Shown in pieces: positions 24,922 to 34,700 of a stretch of 64,000 bases of DNA. The position numbers were made by a program, and so were the translations under genes. Positions within the stretch are counted from its first letter, which is position 1. Each line of letters begins with the position of its first letter. Under the pieces are notes generated by a model. The model was not told the DNA's origin and searched no databases. It worked only from the letters and a program-made list of their open reading frames with translations. This DNA is from Puteibacter caeruleilacunae (GTDB taxonomy: Bacteria; Bacteroidota; Bacteroidia; Bacteroidales; Prolixibacteraceae): NCBI GenBank assembly GCA_005217565.1, contig SJCO01000008.1, forward strand, positions 124,001 to 188,000, given 5' to 3'.

Positions 24922-25911
24922 ATGAAAGCAATTGAAATAACAAAAAACGGCGGGGCCGAGGTTTTAGATTATAAAGAAGTACAAACTCCTGTTCCAGGAG
25001 AAGGACAAGTATTGGTTAAGGTACATGCAGCACCTGTTAACTTTATTGATACTGTTTTACGAGAAGGTAATATGCCTCCGGGAATGATGCCAGAGCTACC
25101 ATTTATTCCAGGAGTTGAAGGATCAGGTATTGTAGAAGATGCTAATGGTACACATTTAAAAAAGGGTGATAAGGTGGCATTCCTGGGAGTGATTGGATCG
25201 GCTGTTTATGCCGAATATGCCTTAGTTGATGCAAGTAAACTTGTTGTCTTGAGCGAGCATGCTGATTTGATTCAAGCAGCAGTACTGCCTGTAAATTACT
25301 TTACAGCCTATCATATGCTAAAAAATGTGGCGAAAGTTGAAGCTGGAAAAACAGCATTAATATATGCAGCATCAGGAGGAGTAGGTACGGCTCTTATCCA
25401 GATTGCAAAAATATTAGGACTAAGAATTGTTGCATTGGAACGCCGCGATGAAAAGGTAAAGAATGCCTTAAGTATGGGAGCTGATTATGCATTCAATACA
25501 TCTAATGATGACTGGATGGAAACGGTAAAAGAAGCAATTGGAGAGAATAGTGTCAACTACGTGTTTAATCCAGTTGCAGGAGATAGTATGGTAAATGATT
25601 TAGAACTGCTAGCACCACTCGGACACATTGTTATTTTTGGTTTTCTTGCTGGCCTTGGAAAATTTAGTTTGATGGATGAGGCGGTTAAGCATTTCAGCAA
25701 AGCACCCACAATTTCATTCTCTGAGATTTATGCAACCTTTAATAACCACTACCAACAGGTTGAAAGTGCGATGAAAGAATTATACCAATGGCTTGATGAA
25801 GGAAAAATAGAACCTGTTTTTGAAACTATGCCATTGAGTGAAGCCAAAGCAGCACACGAGAAATTAGAGAAAGGTCTGGTACGAGGGAAACTAATTCTAA
25901 CTGTTGAGTAA
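24922..25911 (+). CDS. Zinc-independent quinone oxidoreductase-like MDR enzyme
   Basis: 329 aa, medium-chain reductase of the QOR branch: N-terminal GroES-like fold (PVNFIDTVLREG, PFIPGVEGSG), then the nucleotide-binding motif AASGGVGTALIQIAK. No structural-zinc cysteine cluster is seen, fitting NADPH:quinone or enoyl reductase types. It reduces quinones or activated double bonds. Start chosen at ATG 24922, directly after the repeat unit. The stop is separated by one base from the next gene's ATG, so translation is probably coupled. Confidence 0.92.
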   Translation: MKAIEITKNGGAEVLDYKEVQTPVPGEGQVLVKVHAAPVNFIDTVLREGNMPPGMMPELPFIPGVEGSGIVEDANGTHLKKGDKVAFLGVIGSAVYAEYALVDASKLVVLSEHADLIQAAVLPVNYFTAYHMLKNVAKVEAGKTALIYAASGGVGTALIQIAKILGLRIVALERRDEKVKNALSMGADYAFNTSNDDWMETVKEAIGENSVNYVFNPVAGDSMVNDLELLAPLGHIVIFGFLAGLGKFSLMDEAVKHFSKAPTISFSEIYATFNNHYQQVESAMKELYQWLDEGKIEPVFETMPLSEAKAAHEKLEKGLVRGKLILTVE

Positions 25912-25912
25912 T

Positions 25913-26287
25913 ATGTATAATAGTCAACTCGAAGAATTTGTGCACGCATGGTTCTCCGATTTAGATCAACTAAAAGAATCTAAGGTTTTTCTGGAAAGAC
26001 TACATGAAGATTTTGAGTTTAACATTTATGGAACTAAACTATACGGGCACAAGGGATTTCTGAGCATTTACCGAGGAATGCAAGCACAATCGGATACTCA
26101 AGCCAAACACATTGCCAGTAATGTGGTGGTGGAACAGGTTACAGAGACCCTTTATCAGATCAATTTCGATATTGCACTAGAGCACTCCCTTGATGGAGGA
26201 ATGACTAGTCGCTCTGAATCAGTCGAAGAGTGGTTGATAAAAGTGGATGCAGGAAGGTCTATTATCATGAAATATGCAATTATTTAA
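25913..26287 (+). CDS. SnoaL-like NTF2-fold protein, cytoplasmic
   Basis: 124 aa from ATG 25913 (an in-frame TTG at 25904 is less likely because it lies inside the upstream gene). NTF2/SnoaL pattern: EEFVHAWFSDLDQLKESKVFLERL, GHKGFLSIYRGM, and a strand-rich C-terminal half. No signal peptide. It is the third SnoaL-like domain in this locus (others: 20.8 kb and the N-domain at 19.3-19.7 kb). Flanked closely by a quinone oxidoreductase and an SDR in one operon. Probably a small-molecule binding or isomerising protein; function unknown. Confidence 0.75.
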   Translation: MYNSQLEEFVHAWFSDLDQLKESKVFLERLHEDFEFNIYGTKLYGHKGFLSIYRGMQAQSDTQAKHIASNVVVEQVTETLYQINFDIALEHSLDGGMTSRSESVEEWLIKVDAGRSIIMKYAII

Positions 26288-26297
26288 AGGAAGATAG

Positions 26298-27086
26298 ATG
26301 AAGACAATAATGATAACAGGAGCAACAGATGGACTAGGTAAAGCTGTTGCATTGGATTTAGCGAAAGAAGGACATAGCCTATTGTTACATGGTAGGAATC
26401 CTAAAAGAGGGGAAGCTTTAATCAAGCAAATAATTGATGAGACAGGAAATACAAACCTTAAATATTATAATGCTGATTTTGCTGAGTTAGCGCAGATCAA
26501 ACAGTTGGCACAAGAAGTAATTGCTAATGAGGAGCGACTAGATGTGCTAATTAATAATGCTGGATTAGGTATTGAGCCTTCTAAGCGAATTAGTGAAGAT
26601 GGTAATGAGATGTTGTGGCAAGTAAATTACTTAGGCACTTATATAATGACAAAATTGCTCAAGCCACTATTAAAGCGATCGGCTCCTGCTCGCATAGTAC
26701 AGGTAGCGTCAGCAGGTCAGTCGCCTCTGGATTTTGAAGATATCAATCAGGAAAATAATTGGAGTGGCATGCAAGCCTATTGTCAGTCGAAGCTCGCACA
26801 GGTTATGTTAGCAGTAGAATTGGCTGATGAATATCTGGAAGATGGAATAACTATTAATGCCCTGCATCCAGCGTCTATGATGCCCACAAAAATTGTACAA
26901 TTTCCAATGGATACAATCCCTGATGGAGTTCGTTCGGTGACAAGACTAGCGTTGAATAGCAGTTTAACCAATACAAGCGGGAAGTACTTCTTTAAGAGGA
27001 CACAGGAAAATGCTGATGCTATGGCATATGATTCCGATGCGAGAAATAAATTAATGGAACTATCGAAAGAGATGACTGGAGTATAA
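26298..27086 (+). CDS. Short-chain dehydrogenase (retinol dehydrogenase-like branch)
   Basis: 262 aa. TGATDGLG cofactor motif, canonical NNAG (VLINNAG) and the catalytic Y161-x3-K165 in AYCQSKLAQ. HGRNPKRG after the second strand suggests NADP(H). The long-chain style insert and the YCQSKLA signature place it near WW-domain/retinol dehydrogenase-type SDRs. Last gene of the plus arm, 10 nt after the SnoaL-like gene, followed by a terminator. Complete and probably active. Confidence 0.9.
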   Translation: MKTIMITGATDGLGKAVALDLAKEGHSLLLHGRNPKRGEALIKQIIDETGNTNLKYYNADFAELAQIKQLAQEVIANEERLDVLINNAGLGIEPSKRISEDGNEMLWQVNYLGTYIMTKLLKPLLKRSAPARIVQVASAGQSPLDFEDINQENNWSGMQAYCQSKLAQVMLAVELADEYLEDGITINALHPASMMPTKIVQFPMDTIPDGVRSVTRLALNSSLTNTSGKYFFKRTQENADAMAYDSDARNKLMELSKEMTGV

Positions 27087-27129
27087 AGCCTCCAGTATTT
27101 TGAATGTTATTTTAGGTATACCATAATTT

Positions 27130-27150
27130 GCCCCTTTATGGGGCATTTTT
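27130..27150 (+). terminator. Intrinsic terminator of the plus redox arm
   Basis: Stem GCCCC-tttat-GGGGC followed by ATTTTT. Confidence 0.85.
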
Positions 27151-27323
27151 GCTTTATAGGAATATCACTGATCTTTTGAGGTACCATCAATTCCAAACCA
27201 TCACGTCTCCTGCAACCATTATCCTCACTTATATTGTTCAGTTCATATATTTTGTATAATTCGTAGAGATGATTAATTTCGGCTTGCTATAAAAAGAACA
27301 ACGAAATAACTTTGATAAATAAA

Positions 27324-28511
27324 ATGACCCAAGAAGTACGAGAATATAAATTTCCCAAGTATCTTAAGATTATAACTTTTATTGTTGCACCATTGTTAAT
27401 TGGAGGTTTCGGTTATCTAGGTGTGTTGCCCTTTATAAACAACTACGGACTAGGAGCTAAGATCTTTTTGATTCTGCTTTCTTTGTTTTTAATCTTTTCG
27501 ATAGTGATGGCAGTTATTGAAGCTGTAAAGACTAAGCTGGAGATTAGAGATGGTAAATTTATCAAGACCAGGATATTTTCTGTTAGAATATTGCAATTTG
27601 ATGAACTAGAGGGGTATCGAGAGGATAATAGTTATACTTATTTGATACCCAATAATGATAAGAAGGCAATAAAGGTTACCAAATATTTTTCTGGAACCTA
27701 TGAGTTGCTTGGTTTTCTTGATTCGAACTTTCGAGATTTGGATAAATGGGATCTATTAAAGGAACGAAGGAAATTGCTGAACAATAAAAAGTTTGGAAGA
27801 AACGGCAAAGAGGTAAAAGCTAAGGTTAAGGAAGCAGAAAAAATCACTAAGCCATTAAATTGGATTGCTATTGCAACGGCGATATTGTTATTTGTTTATC
27901 CAGTTTACTATGAGTTGCTTACAGTTGTGAATGTTGTGTTGCCAGTTATTGCTTTGGTTGTTGTGTTGAAAAGCAATGGACTTATTCAAATTATTTCAGA
28001 TGAAGGATCGATACATCCAACATTGAACAAATGTCTTACTTTGCCATTTTTATCCTTGTTGGTGCGAGCATTAATAGATTACAATGTTTACAGTTATAAA
28101 AATGTATGGTTACCTGTTATTGTTCTTACAGGATTGATTATCTATCTTATTAAGGAGTATTTTATCGAAGATTTATCAAAAGAAAGCATTGGAGTAAAGC
28201 TTTTTGCATATGCTTTCGTTGTTAGTACCATCGGATTCTTCATGTTTGGAACACTAATTCAGTTGAATTGTACCTTCGATTCAAGGAAATATGAATCTGT
28301 AGAAACAGTTGTAGTGTCAAAAGAGATTTCTGAAGGTCGAAGGTCAACATCGTATAAACTGGAAATTGTCGACTGGAATGATAAAAATGAAACCATAGAT
28401 GTAAAAGTATCTCGCAAAAGTTATATGAAAACGAATGAAAATGATAATGTTGAAGTGATACTGAAATCAGGACTATTTAATATTCCATGGTATAAAGTCA
28501 GCATTAAATAA
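27324..28511 (+). CDS. Multi-pass membrane protein of unknown function
   Basis: 395 aa from ATG 27324 (in-frame TTG at 27312 is a poorer start). Two N-terminal membrane helices (about 15-70), a soluble PH-like stretch (about 75-155, LEIRDGKFIKTRIFSVRILQFDELEGY), then about five more helices (185-325) and a beta-rich C-terminal tail (about 330-395). The segment after the first helix pair resembles bacterial PH domains in membrane proteins. No family named. It stands alone before an MreB-like gene; no operon partner is obvious. Confidence 0.65.
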   Translation: MTQEVREYKFPKYLKIITFIVAPLLIGGFGYLGVLPFINNYGLGAKIFLILLSLFLIFSIVMAVIEAVKTKLEIRDGKFIKTRIFSVRILQFDELEGYREDNSYTYLIPNNDKKAIKVTKYFSGTYELLGFLDSNFRDLDKWDLLKERRKLLNNKKFGRNGKEVKAKVKEAEKITKPLNWIAIATAILLFVYPVYYELLTVVNVVLPVIALVVVLKSNGLIQIISDEGSIHPTLNKCLTLPFLSLLVRALIDYNVYSYKNVWLPVIVLTGLIIYLIKEYFIEDLSKESIGVKLFAYAFVVSTIGFFMFGTLIQLNCTFDSRKYESVETVVVSKEISEGRRSTSYKLEIVDWNDKNETIDVKVSRKSYMKTNENDNVEVILKSGLFNIPWYKVSIK

Positions 28512-28629
28512 ATAACCTAAAGAATCTAATATAGAGACTGCCCCCGATTCGGTCAAATTCCAGGTGATAACCTTCTGATATTAATTCATCAATTACCAGT
28601 GACCTTGTCGTGAGTGTTCTAAAAATCTT
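28504..28629 (-). other. Possible remnant of a coding region
   Basis: On the minus strand an open frame without ATG reads a protein-like segment including SLVIDELISEGYHLEFDRIG, ending at a stop (28504-28506) inside the 3' end of the neighbouring gene. It is bounded upstream by a stop. Family not recognised; could be chance. Confidence 0.2.
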
Positions 28630-28641
28630 TTAGTCATCAAT

Positions 28642-29589
28642 ATGAAGGAAATAAAAAAGAGTTTTGGCTTTGATCTAGGAACAAGTAAACTTAGAATGTA
28701 TGAAGAAGGACGTTTACTTACAGAAGTTCCAACAGAATTAGAGTATGAAGGGAAAGTACTTGACAACTTATTGAAGGGTGGTAACATTGGTGACTTCAAT
28801 GCTACGGAGCAATTGCTTAGGCAGCAAATTGGAAAGTTTCAAAAGCCATTGCTAGGTTTTTTGTGTCGACCACTTACAGTGCTGGTTTCTGTCCCATGTG
28901 GCACTCATGAAGTCGCAGTAAGATCATTGCGAGATTCATTCGAACATGCAGGATCAAAAATGTGCTATATGTTGTATGATAGTTATATTGCAGCAATAGG
29001 ACTTGGCATTGATATGGAAAATTCTACCTATACAATTGTGGATTGTGGGGGAGGGAAGACTTCTATTTGTACTCTTCGGGGATATAAATTTTTGAGAGTT
29101 GATTCAATGGAGGTTGGTGGAAGACTTATGGATTACGACATACAATCTTATTTCGTAAGTAAATATGGTTTAGTACTTGATAGAAAAGAGGCAGAGCGAC
29201 TTAAAATAGAATGTGCTGATTTTAGAAAAAATGGTGCATATGAAAGAATGGTAGGAGTAACAGGAAAAGATAAGAAGACTGATTCTGAACGCAATATTTC
29301 CATCAATAGTCGTGAAATTACCGATTGTATTACTCAAAGTGTTGAAATAGTAATTGAACGCATTGTCCGACATCTGGCATGGCTAGATGATGGAACTGTA
29401 GAACAGGTAAGGTCAAATGGAATTCATCTTATTGGTGGTAGTTTTAAGATGAGAGGATTTATAGATCGTGTTGCTGAAAAGGTAAATGTGTCGAGAGAAT
29501 CATATAGTGAGAATACCGAGTATATTGGGATTGGTCTAACAAAGATACAAGCTAATCCAACCGAGGTTTACAAGTATATGTTTTATTAA
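28642..29589 (+). CDS. MreB-like actin-fold ATPase, divergent
   Basis: 315 aa. Opens with the phosphate-1 motif FGFDLGTSKLRMY; VDCGGGKTSICTL is the phosphate-2 loop and HLIGGSFKMRGF the adenosine motif, in the order of MreB/FtsA-like proteins. VPCGTHEVAVRSLRDSFEHAG matches the MreB VPxxxTxxExRA region. It is shorter than usual MreB (~335-345 aa) and has no mreC/mreD neighbours, so it is an extra paralogue rather than the cell-shape locus. It may form filaments in an accessory function. A 21-codon ORF follows. Confidence 0.8.
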   Translation: MKEIKKSFGFDLGTSKLRMYEEGRLLTEVPTELEYEGKVLDNLLKGGNIGDFNATEQLLRQQIGKFQKPLLGFLCRPLTVLVSVPCGTHEVAVRSLRDSFEHAGSKMCYMLYDSYIAAIGLGIDMENSTYTIVDCGGGKTSICTLRGYKFLRVDSMEVGGRLMDYDIQSYFVSKYGLVLDRKEAERLKIECADFRKNGAYERMVGVTGKDKKTDSERNISINSREITDCITQSVEIVIERIVRHLAWLDDGTVEQVRSNGIHLIGGSFKMRGFIDRVAEKVNVSRESYSENTEYIGIGLTKIQANPTEVYKYMFY

Positions 29590-29614
29590 ATGTTACTCAC
29601 AATAGAATCTAAAC

Positions 29615-29680
29615 ATGAAAAAGTTCAATTTTGTCACTATAGTCTGTCTAACCATGCTTTTCTTGGTAGTTGTTAATTGA
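29615..29680 (+). CDS. Tiny hydrophobic ORF, 21 aa
   Basis: ATG to TGA, encoding a Lys-Lys start and a hydrophobic run (MKKFNFVTIVCLTMLFLVVV). It looks like a signal peptide or a single-helix small membrane protein, with an A-rich leader. It may be the stump of a lost exported protein, or a genuine small protein after the MreB-like gene. Confidence 0.25.
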   Translation: MKKFNFVTIVCLTMLFLVVVN

Positions 29681-29695
29681 ATCTGCGACATGTAA

Positions 29696-29726
29696 TAAAA
29701 AAGGCCCTACCTCTGAAGGTAAGGCC
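29696..29726 (-). terminator. Intrinsic terminator of the orphan SusC/SusD operon
   Basis: Near-perfect stem GGCCCTACCT / AGGTAAGGCC with a 4-nt loop, followed on the minus strand by a run of seven T. Confidence 0.88.
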
Positions 29727-29795
29727 TAAACGAATTACTAACTAGTAATGAGTATTAACTAACTAACATGATTTAAAACTATTATATGGTGTTTA

Positions 29796-31451
29796 CTAGT
29801 TAGTCCAACCTGGATTCTGAGTTAAACTAGGATTCTTGGTTAACTCAGATTTAGGGATCGGCATCAAATACATCTTATCTTCAAATACTCCAGGTGTTGG
29901 ATCCACCTCATTATTGAAGTCATATGTAAATGTACCATCCGTATTTTTAGTGATCACAGCTCCATGAAATTTCTTTCCATGTAGACGTGTATGTGCAATC
30001 TTCCATCTTCTAAGGTCCCAATAGCGTTTACCCTCAAAACACAACTCTACATAACGCTCGTTTCTGATCAACTCACGCATTTCCTCTTTCGATAAAGAAC
30101 CAGCAACTAAATCATTCTCAATACCTGCTCTTGAGCGAATCTTATTCAAAATTGCATAGACTTCTGCAGTTGGGCTACCTCCCGCTTCGTTTAATGCCTC
30201 AGCGTAGTTCAACAAAACTTCAGCATAGCGAAACTCGATCCATGGCTGCTCACTACCGTATCCGTAACTATAAACTGAATTATCAGGATTTGTTGCCTTT
30301 ACTGTAAAGTAAGAGGTTACAGTATTGTAAACAGCATACACAGCAACTGAATCATAATCAGCTCCTCCTTTGTAGATATTCAGCTTGTAATTCTTATTCA
30401 ACTTTCCTCCTGGAGCCCCGCTTACAGTAGCTCCATTATAGGCGATAAAAGAGTAGAAACGTTTATCGCGGTTACTGTAAGGATCTGCTGAATCAAAACC
30501 AGAACCTGTAGCTGAAGGAAGCTTACCGTTTTTCATAGGGAATGCGTTAACTAGCTCTTGTAGTGGAGAACACTGTCCACAGTCTCCATTTGCAAGCCAT
30601 AATGGCTTTACAAGTGCATCCCAACCGTGTGATCTATTTGGTAATTTATATTGCTTTTCGAAGATTGATTCAACATGGCTTGACGACTCATCTAACCACA
30701 ATGTCTTGAGGTCAGGATACAAATCATATTTATTCAAATCCATAACTGCTTTGGCTGCATTAGCCGCAGTTTGCCACCTATTGTTATCGGCACCTTCATT
30801 GAACAAAGGACTCGCATAATAAAGGGTTACTCTCGATTTTAATGCTAGAGCCGCACCTTTCGATGCTTTTCCTCTAGGAGCATCTGTTGGCAGATTATTT
30901 ACTGCTTCATCCAACTCTGAGATGATGAATGCAAAGCACTCGTCAGTGGTATTTCTAGCAACCATTAGATCATCATCAATCGACTGACTTTCCTTGATTA
31001 GAGGAACTCCTCCATATCTCTTTACAAGATCGAAATAGAAGAATGCTCTTAAGAATTTTACCTCTGCAGTAAATTGCTTTTTTAAATCCTCATCAATGCT
31101 TGCTGTCTCAATATTTGCAAAGAAATCATTCGCTACACGAATAGCTTTATAACTGCTTGCCCATACATCCATACTTGAGTTATTGGTTTCATTCCATTGA
31201 CCAATAAAAATAGAGTTTGGACCACCAGGATAATTGCTTCGGGCCTCATCTGTAATGTTGTTGTAAGTGTTGTAGTTCCAGCCAGGAACTCTGTAATAGA
31301 TACCGTTTACATAGAATTCTACCAAAGCTGGATCTTTCCATACATCAACAGAACTAATAGAAGTAGGATCGTTTTTCTCCAGAATATCATCCTGACATGA
31401 ACTAAATCCCAAAACCAATACTAATATTGTTAAAAGATATAACTTATTCAT
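29796..31451 (-). CDS. SusD/RagB-family surface glycan-binding lipoprotein
   Basis: 551 aa. Lipobox FSSC with Cys19, followed by the SusD fold: N-terminal TPR-like helices, DLVKRYGGVPLI motif, GAALALKSRVTLYYASPLF, and the C-terminal RNERYVELCFEGKRYWDLRRW and NPGW ending. SusD lipoproteins cap a SusC TonB-dependent channel and present oligosaccharides or peptides. It pairs with the SusC gene upstream, but a ~280-bp gap containing a modular repeat separates them, larger than normal. No CAZymes flank this pair, so its substrate is open. Confidence 0.93.
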   Translation of the reverse strand: MNKLYLLTILVLVLGFSSCQDDILEKNDPTSISSVDVWKDPALVEFYVNGIYYRVPGWNYNTYNNITDEARSNYPGGPNSIFIGQWNETNNSSMDVWASSYKAIRVANDFFANIETASIDEDLKKQFTAEVKFLRAFFYFDLVKRYGGVPLIKESQSIDDDLMVARNTTDECFAFIISELDEAVNNLPTDAPRGKASKGAALALKSRVTLYYASPLFNEGADNNRWQTAANAAKAVMDLNKYDLYPDLKTLWLDESSSHVESIFEKQYKLPNRSHGWDALVKPLWLANGDCGQCSPLQELVNAFPMKNGKLPSATGSGFDSADPYSNRDKRFYSFIAYNGATVSGAPGGKLNKNYKLNIYKGGADYDSVAVYAVYNTVTSYFTVKATNPDNSVYSYGYGSEQPWIEFRYAEVLLNYAEALNEAGGSPTAEVYAILNKIRSRAGIENDLVAGSLSKEEMRELIRNERYVELCFEGKRYWDLRRWKIAHTRLHGKKFHGAVITKNTDGTFTYDFNNEVDPTPGVFEDKMYLMPIPKSELTKNPSLTQNPGWTN

Positions 31452-31728
31452 CTGATTAATTTTTGTGTTTCCATTTGCATCAGATAGAACTCTCGATGAA
31501 TTTAATCATCCGCGCGTGTGTATTTTGCGAAGATGAAAATTCATGTTCGTTTCATCTGATTAATTTTTTTGATTACTGAATGTTCAAAACATCGAATACA
31601 CTCAGGAACTCACATAAATTTTATTCCACGTTAAACAAGTGAAAGGCATTCTCTTATGCTTAATTTAGAATGCTGCAAAATGATTTCACGATTTCCACTT
31701 TGTTCCAATTCATGCTCGTTCATATTAT
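31452..31728 (-). repeat. Start-codon-abutting modular repeat between susC and susD (R3)
   Basis: Minus strand. The short-type unit (31452-31555, 104 bp) ends exactly at the SusD ATG. Before it lies a diverged long-type unit (about 31556-31728) with the conserved second hairpin (near 31576-31605) but an altered first half. The altered half still forms a stem, GCATTCT / AGAATGC, at the place of hairpin 1. Confidence 0.8.
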
Positions 31729-31741
31729 TTTGATTTTATTA

Positions 31742-34700
31742 TTAGAAACTAATTCTTACCCCCATTGAAACAGTTTTCTGCTGAGGGTAGTAGCTTCCAG
31801 CACCAGACTCAACTTCTGGATCAAATTCTTTAAATGAACTCCAAGTGAATAAGTTTTCTCCTGAAACAAAAACTCTTACACTTTCAAGTGGAGTCTTTTC
31901 CAATACCTTATTAGGCAATGTATATCCGAAGTTTACCGACTTTAATCGGGCGAAAGGAGAATCCTTTAACCAAACAGATGAAGTTCTGTTATTTACCGAT
32001 CTGCTGTCAACCCATGCCAATGGATATTTTGCGTCTTTGTTGGTTTCCGACCAAGAATCAGTTAAATAACTAAAAGTGTTTGATGATCCTCCGCCCTGGA
32101 ACATATTTCGTCCAGTACTAACGATCAATGCATTAACCTTAGCTGCTCCTTGAATAAGGAAATCAAGATCGAAAGCTTTCCAAGTTACAGAACCAGCTAG
32201 TCCGAAAATGATCTTTGGAGTAGAAGTATTGTTTGATAAAACGATCTGGTCTTTACTATCGATTACCTCATTACCGTCGATGTCGGCATACTTAATATCT
32301 CCAGCAAGAGAAGCCATTCCAAATTGCTTTCCTCCCATATAATTGTCTGCTTCATCCTGACTTTGGAAGAATCCCAATGATTTGTATCCAGCTCTGTAGC
32401 CGATTGATTTTCCTAATTGTTTTTGGTAATCTAGCGCATCGGCAGGATCATCGATACGTGTAACTTTGTTGGTTGCATAACTTCCAGTTAAGCGCACAGT
32501 ATATTTAAGATCTTTTCCAATTTCATTACGATGAGAAAGAACCATTTCCCAACCTTTATTTTCAACCTCCGCATAGTTTTCGTTAGGTAATGAACGTCCA
32601 AAAGTTGAAGGAGTTGAGCGAATACGGCTCCATAGAATGTCTTTTGTCTTCTTATGGAAATACTCCAATTCAAGAGAAAGTTTTCCGTTGTAAACACTAA
32701 TGTCGATACCAGCATTGGTATTAATTGACTCTTCCCAGGTAATATTTGGATTAGGATAAACACCCGCGAAAATAGCTGGAGAAGGAGAACCATTAAAGAA
32801 TGGACCTATATCAGTGTATAACGAGAATGCATCTTGAAACTGAAATGGTGCTACACGGTCGTTTCCAATTAGACCTCTCGAAGCTCTTAATTTGATATTG
32901 TCGATAAAGTCTAGATCAGCATTGTCTTTTAAGAATTTTTCCTCTGATATTCTCCATGCAGCAGAGAAAGCAGGGAAGAATCCGAAACGCTCTCCTTTAG
33001 GGAAAATATAAGAACCATCATATCTAAATGATCCCTCAAACAAGTATTTTCCTTGATATGCATAAGCTAAGCGACCAACCAATGCTTTTCGGGCATCGTT
33101 GATAAGACTGTTTCCTGTGAAGTTCTCATTTTCAGGACCACTTACAAATAACTCATCTTTCGAATCGATTGAAAAGTCGCGTTTTGAACCTTTAAACATA
33201 TCTCCTTGATCCTCGCTTTGCTCATAAAGAAGCAATCCGTTGATATCATGATCACCAAAAGTACGGTCATAGTCGATAGAAACGTTGTAGAATGAACTGT
33301 AAGAATGACGGAATTCTTCTGATAATGATGTTTGTCCACCAACAACTTTTGTACCTGTTACATTGCCTTCTGCATCCTCATTGTACATGGTGTATGGCAA
33401 GAAAAAGTACTTGTTAAACTTGTACGTCTTACCGTATGAAGCTCGTGCTTTTGCTGTAAGACCTTTAGTCACAAAGTCAAGCTTTTGAGTTAGGTCAAGA
33501 GTTCCCTGGAATGTATTCTGCAATGTGCGGTTATACCCTGAATTGTTAACCATTTCAACTGGGTGCTCTCCTGCAGTGTTGTAAGGTCTTCCTGAAGGCC
33601 AAAATGCCATGTTGGTAGGGCTCTGTCTGATAAGGTGAGCGAAAATGGTATTGGCATCCCAACCTGGATTTTCAAAGTTTTCCTGCTGTCCGTCGATGTT
33701 CACCTTCAAGCTTGTAGAGTTGGTAATTTTAGCGTCGATATTTGAACGGAAACGATACGATTTGTAGCCAATTGTTTCGTACATACCGTCTTGATTTACA
33801 TAGCCTACAGATAAGAAATACTTGATTGCTTTACTTCCTCCGTTCAAGGTAATGTTATGGTTCTCCAATGCAGCATTCTTACTAAAAGTCTCGTCATACC
33901 AGTCGGTACCTTTCTCTCCCTTTCTATAAGCCTCAATATCTTCTTCTGAGATAAAGAAACCAGCATGAGAAGGGTTGGTAGGATCATATCCCCTGTTAAT
34001 GTATCCTTGATTACGGGTAGTTGCATACTGATATGCATTCATCAGATCAGGATAATTAGTAGGATTCTGAAGTCCGTAGCTACCTGTATAAGTAATGGTT
34101 GGTTTTCCAATTGCTCCACGTTTGGTAGTAATCAGGAATACACCATTGTTAGCTCTAGCTCCGTAAACAGCAGTCGCCGCAGCATCTTTCAATACAGTGA
34201 TAGACTCAATCTCGTTTGGATCAATCGCTGAGAAATCACTTCTAGGAATATTATCTACCACAATAAGCGGACTGTTATTTCCCAAAGTGTTTAGTCCCCT
34301 GATATTTAGACTAGATCCACTACCTGGTCTACCATTCGATTTGCGGGCGAAAACACCAGAGATACGTCCTGCTATACTGTTGGTAATGTTTGAAGTAGGT
34401 AGTTTCTCAAGTTCCGAGCCTGAAACACTTGCTACAGCACCAGTAAGATTAACCTTCTTCTTAGTACCATAACCAATTGCCACCACTTCTTCCAGGCCAA
34501 TTGCATCTTCCTTCAAGGTTACCTGAAATGTGTTTTTCGAACCGACAGCTATTTCTTGTGGAATCATTCCTACAAAAGAAAATACTACAGTACTGGTTTC
34601 AGCTACATCCTTTAAAACAAAGTTACCATCCATATCGGTAACGGTACCCTGAACTGTTCCTTTAAGAACAACAGATACTCCAGGAAGAGGCTGTTGATCC

